DNA of 64,000 nucleotides from Poriferisodalis sp965237655 (GTDB lineage Bacteria > Actinomycetota > Acidimicrobiia > Acidimicrobiales > Poriferisodalaceae): the NCBI RefSeq assembly GCF_965237655.1, contig NZ_CBDEGB010000002.1, positions 992,001 to 1,056,000 on the forward strand, in the 5' to 3' direction. Position numbers and translations under genes: made by a program. The notes under the pieces are model-generated. The model worked only from the letters and a program-made list of their open reading frames with translations. It had not been told where the DNA came from and did not search any database. Shown one piece after another: positions 61,020 through 64,000 of the stretch. Numbering within the stretch: the first letter of the stretch is position 1; each line of letters opens with the position of its first letter.

Positions 61020-62834
61020 ATGCGTACCGACTATTGCGGGCGGCTCAGCCGCGCCGACATCGGCCGGGAAGTCACCGTGTGCGGCTGGGTTTCCCGGCGT
61101 CGTGAGCATGGCGAGCACCTGGCCTTCGTCGACCTGCGCGACCGGACGGGCCTCGTGCAGTGCGTCGTAGACCACGCACACGATCTGCGTTCGGAGTACG
61201 TGCTGGCGGTGACCGGGACAGTTCGGGAGCGCCCATCAGATACTGCCAATCCCGACCTGGCCACGGGCGAGATCGAGATCGGCGATGCAACCGTCGAGGT
61301 GCTGTCTCGCTCGGAGCCGCCGCCGTTCCAGGTCGACGGTCGTACCGAAGTGGACGAGATGCTGCGCATCCGGCATCGCTACCTGGATCTGCGCAACCCC
61401 CGCATGCATTCGAACCTGGTGAAACGGGCGCGTGTCAACGCAGCGATCCGGCGCTCGATGGAGGCCGCCGAGTTCATCGAGATCGAGACGCCCACACTGG
61501 TGGCGTCGACGCCGGAAGGCGCCCGTGACTTCGTGGTGCCCAGCCGGCTGCATCAAGGCCGCTTCTATGCGCTGCCGCAGAGCCCGCAGCTGTTCAAGCA
61601 GCTCTGCATGGTGGGCGGGATCGACCGCTACTACCAGATCGCTCGATGCCTGCGGGATGAGGACCTTCGAGCGGATCGCCAGTTCGAGTTCACCCAGCTC
61701 GACTTGGAAATGAGCTTTGCCACCGGCGCCGAGGTGCGAGCCGTGATCAGCACCGCAGTGGCAGAGGCTGTCGAGGAGATCACCGGTGTGCGCCCCGCAG
61801 CGATGCCCGAGATCACTTGGCACGAAGCGATTGACCGCTATGGATCGGACAAGCCGGACCTGCGCTTTGGGCTCGAGCTCGTCGAGCTCAGCGACCTGTT
61901 CACCGAGACGGGATTCAATGCGTTCAAAGCGCCCGCCGTGCGGGGCATCCGGGTGCCCCGCGGCGGCGACATCAGCCGTAACGCGGTCGACGATCTCACC
62001 AAGCACTGCCAGCGCTGGGGCGCCAAGGGCCTCGTTTGGATGCGAGTCAGCGCCGGCGAGTCGCCCCTCGATGGAGCCCGCAGCGCGGCAGGCGGCCGGC
62101 TGGCCGTCGTGTCGCCGGTTGCGAAGTTCATGTCCGACGCCGAAATCGACGGCGTTCTGGAGCGTCTGGGCGCCGAGCCGGGGGACATGTGCTACCTGGT
62201 GGCCGACACCTGGCGCAGAGCCAGCGGAGTGCTCGGACTGCTGCGACTGGAGCTGGGCCGTCCGCCGGTGAACGAGGGCGGGCTGCACTTCCTGTGGGTC
62301 GTGGACTTCCCGCTGTTCGACGACGTGAACGCCGACGGTCTTCCGGCACCGGCACATCATCCGTTCACGATGCCCCACACCGACGATCTCGAAACGGTCG
62401 CAGCGGCCTCGACGCGGATGGCGGCCGGTGGAGGCTTCGACGCCGACACGCTGCTCGACGTGCGATCGCAGGCGTACGACCTGGTGCTGAACGGCTGGGA
62501 GTTGGGCTCGGGCAGCGTCCGGATCCATCGGGGCGACATCCAGCAGCAGATCTTCGACCTGCTGGGCATCGAGCCCGCCGCAGCGAAGGAGCGATTCGGA
62601 TTCCTGCTGGATGCATTCCGGTTCGGCGCTCCGCCGCATGCCGGCTTCGCCTTCGGCATCGACCGCCTGGCGGCGTTGCTGTGCGGCGAGGAGAACATCC
62701 GTGAGGTCATTGCATTTCCCAAGAGCCAGTCCGGCGCCGACCCGCTCACGAATTCCCCGTCTGCGATCTCCGATGTCCAACTCGACGAGCTGGGCCTCGC
62801 TCTCGTGCTCAGCGACGAAGAGGACGAATCATGA
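61020..62834 (+). CDS. aspS: Aspartyl-tRNA synthetase, bacterial type
   Basis: A 604-aa class II synthetase: N-terminal OB fold (VTVCGWVSRRREHGEHLAFV), motif 2 CLRDEDLRADRQFEFTQLDLEM, the bacterial GAD insertion domain, and motif 3 AFGIDRLAALLCGEENIREV. It may be discriminating or non-discriminating; this is not clear from sequence. I chose ATG at 61020; a GTG at 61008 is possible. It overlaps the next gene as ATGA. Confidence 0.95.
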   Translation: MRTDYCGRLSRADIGREVTVCGWVSRRREHGEHLAFVDLRDRTGLVQCVVDHAHDLRSEYVLAVTGTVRERPSDTANPDLATGEIEIGDATVEVLSRSEPPPFQVDGRTEVDEMLRIRHRYLDLRNPRMHSNLVKRARVNAAIRRSMEAAEFIEIETPTLVASTPEGARDFVVPSRLHQGRFYALPQSPQLFKQLCMVGGIDRYYQIARCLRDEDLRADRQFEFTQLDLEMSFATGAEVRAVISTAVAEAVEEITGVRPAAMPEITWHEAIDRYGSDKPDLRFGLELVELSDLFTETGFNAFKAPAVRGIRVPRGGDISRNAVDDLTKHCQRWGAKGLVWMRVSAGESPLDGARSAAGGRLAVVSPVAKFMSDAEIDGVLERLGAEPGDMCYLVADTWRRASGVLGLLRLELGRPPVNEGGLHFLWVVDFPLFDDVNADGLPAPAHHPFTMPHTDDLETVAAASTRMAAGGGFDADTLLDVRSQAYDLVLNGWELGSGSVRIHRGDIQQQIFDLLGIEPAAAKERFGFLLDAFRFGAPPHAGFAFGIDRLAALLCGEENIREVIAFPKSQSGADPLTNSPSAISDVQLDELGLALVLSDEEDES

Positions 62835-63244
62835 GCAGCAGCGATCTTGCCGCCGTGGTGGTGACAGTCTGCGTCGTGATCGCGCTCGTAGTGCTCATCG
62901 CGGTGCTGACTCAGGCGTTCGCCCTGATGCGAGAGCTTCGGCGCAAGCTCGAGGAATTCGATACCACGGCCGGACCGGCACTGAGCCAGCTGGCGGACAC
63001 CGCCGAGATGGCCCAGGCCGAGATCAGCCGCCTGCGTGACCTGTTGAACGTTGCCCAGAAGGTCGCAGGGTTGGCTGAGTCAGCCGGGGCAGCCACGGCG
63101 CGGGCCGCTTCGTTGCCGGTCGACAAGGTTCGCTCGGCTATTTCTGTGCTGCGCGGAGCGCAGACATCGAGCACAGGACTCCGGGGCAAACCCTCAGACG
63201 AAGGGCGCGAGACTGCTCCCAGCAGCGAGAGCGAGGAGCGCTGA
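62831..63244 (+). CDS. DUF948-like membrane protein
   Basis: A 137-aa protein with one N-terminal membrane helix, then a coiled-coil (ALMRELRRKLEEF) and an Ala/Ser-rich tail. It resembles small DUF948-type proteins near aspS/alaS in actinobacteria. Translation is coupled to aspS. Confidence 0.7.
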   Translation: MSSSDLAAVVVTVCVVIALVVLIAVLTQAFALMRELRRKLEEFDTTAGPALSQLADTAEMAQAEISRLRDLLNVAQKVAGLAESAGAATARAASLPVDKVRSAISVLRGAQTSSTGLRGKPSDEGRETAPSSESEER

Positions 63245-63245
63245 G

Positions 63246-63515
63246 ATGCTGAAGCGGATGCGCTGGTTGACCTTGGGCGCCGGATTGGGCGCTGGCGCCT
63301 CGCTGTGGGTGCAACGGCGGCTGCGGGTGCTCCTGGACCGCTACGCACCAGTACGGGGCACGGCCAATGTGCTGGGCACCGCACGCCAGATGCGCCGCGA
63401 CCTGCGAATCGCCTGGCGGGACGGCAAGCGCCAGATGCAAAACGCCGAGCAGCGGCTGCGTGACGAACGTGACCGTCGCTGGGCTGAGCGCCGTCACCGC
63501 CGCGAGGCCGCCTGA
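63246..63515 (+). CDS. Small membrane-associated basic protein (89 aa)
   Basis: A hydrophobic N-terminal segment (LTLGAGLGAGASLWV) leads to a highly charged Arg/Glu-rich helical tail (QMQNAEQRLRDERDRRWAERRHRR). Similar short proteins precede alaS in related genomes; the function is unknown. It begins 1 bp after the previous stop. Confidence 0.65.
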   Translation: MLKRMRWLTLGAGLGAGASLWVQRRLRVLLDRYAPVRGTANVLGTARQMRRDLRIAWRDGKRQMQNAEQRLRDERDRRWAERRHRREAA

Positions 63516-63587
63516 GGCGCCACTGAGCCGGCGGAGGCCCATCGGCGGCCACGGAGGCCGCGAAGGCTCATCGGTATCCTTGCTCCG

Positions 63588-64000
63588 ATGCGCGCCGACG
63601 AACTGCGTGAAGCGTTCAGCTCATTCTGGGCAGAGCGAGGCCACGAGGTTCGCCCCTCCGCGAGCCTGATTCCGCACGAGCCGTCGCTGCTGTTCACGGT
63701 GGCTGGCATGGTGCCGTTCATGCCGTACTTCCTCGGCTCCGAGGTGCCTCCGACGCGGCGCATGGTCACCATCCAGAAGTGCGTCCGGGCCGGCGGCAAG
63801 CACAACGATCTCGACGACATCGGCCGCACCAACCGGCACTTCACGTTCTTCGAGATGATGGGAAACTTCAGCTTCGGCGACTACTTCAAGGCCGAAGCCA
63901 TCCCGTGGGCGTGGGAGTTCGTCACCGAAGTACTCGGACTCGAACGGGACAAGCTCTGGGTGACCGTCCACGTCAGCGATGACGATGCCGCCGAGATCTG
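63588..64000 (+). CDS. alaS: Alanyl-tRNA synthetase, N-terminal part (cut by window end)
   Basis: The first 137 residues show the AlaRS catalytic start: LREAFSSFWAERGHEV, PSLLFTVAGMVPF, and TFFEMMGNFSFGDYFK, which contains motif 2 residues. ATG at 63588 lies 7 nt after TATCCT, a leaderless pattern. The rest lies beyond the window. Confidence 0.95.
   Translation, partial: MRADELREAFSSFWAERGHEVRPSASLIPHEPSLLFTVAGMVPFMPYFLGSEVPPTRRMVTIQKCVRAGGKHNDLDDIGRTNRHFTFFEMMGNFSFGDYFKAEAIPWAWEFVTEVLGLERDKLWVTVHVSDDDAAEI

Overview
The window is GC-rich DNA from a member of the Actinobacteriota. The evidence is a mycothiol ligase (mshC), an F420-dependent NADPH reductase, a phosphatidylinositol-mannoside cluster (PI-phosphate synthase-like gene, acyltransferase, pimA), class I lysyl-tRNA synthetase, a DUF222/HNH protein, and the conserved runs pdxS-pdxT-yebC-ruvC-ruvA-ruvB-queA-tgt-yajC-secD-secF and relA-hisS-aspS-alaS. 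The class cannot be proved from sequence alone; Acidimicrobiia is my best guess. Many first genes of transcription units have a TANNNT hexamer 6-9 nt before the start codon, the pattern of leaderless actinobacterial promoters. I used it to choose several starts.

Layout. 0-3 kb: an unrecognised small ORF, a strong hairpin, a DUF222/HNH gene ending in an 83-bp tandem repeat, and an MNT/HEPN toxin-antitoxin pair whose toxin has lost its start codon. 3-9.9 kb: HAD phosphatase, an orphan AAA ATPase, acyl-CoA dehydrogenase, a membrane-anchored protein, thioesterase and SnoaL-like protein. 9.9-17.4 kb: a lone ABC ATPase and a heterodimeric ABC exporter, divergent from two CNNM/CorC membrane proteins. 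17.4-26.3 kb: lysS, fabI, F420 reductase, mshC and the PIM cluster, which ends in a metallopeptidase-like protein without its zinc histidines. 26.4-35.8 kb: sbcC and sbcD, both broken. sbcC carries an in-frame TGA, and sbcD is split by about 5.1 kb of nested insertion sequences (two IS3-like elements and an IS607-like tnpA-tnpB remnant). 35.8-47.4 kb: an AbiEii-like fragment, then PLP synthesis, Holliday-junction processing, queuosine tRNA modification and the Sec auxiliary complex. 58.7-64 kb: a Phd/VapC pair, then hisS, aspS, two small proteins and the start of alaS.

The most interesting region is 47.3-56.4 kb, between secF and relA. It is an island packed with toxin-antitoxin (TA) modules: a Phd-like pair, two MNT/HEPN pairs, TacA/GNAT, Phd/VapC, and VapC, HicB and DUF4143-ATPase remnants, with two insertion sequences between them. 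Pieces of the flanking core genes recur inside it. A 61-bp copy of the secF 3' end lies on the far side of the first TA module. A diverged relA HD-domain fragment lies directly before the Phd/VapC module. The TacA/GNAT module sits between perfect 24-bp direct repeats. This suggests modules entered or moved by a route that leaves duplications. Several toxins are broken while the antitoxins stay intact.
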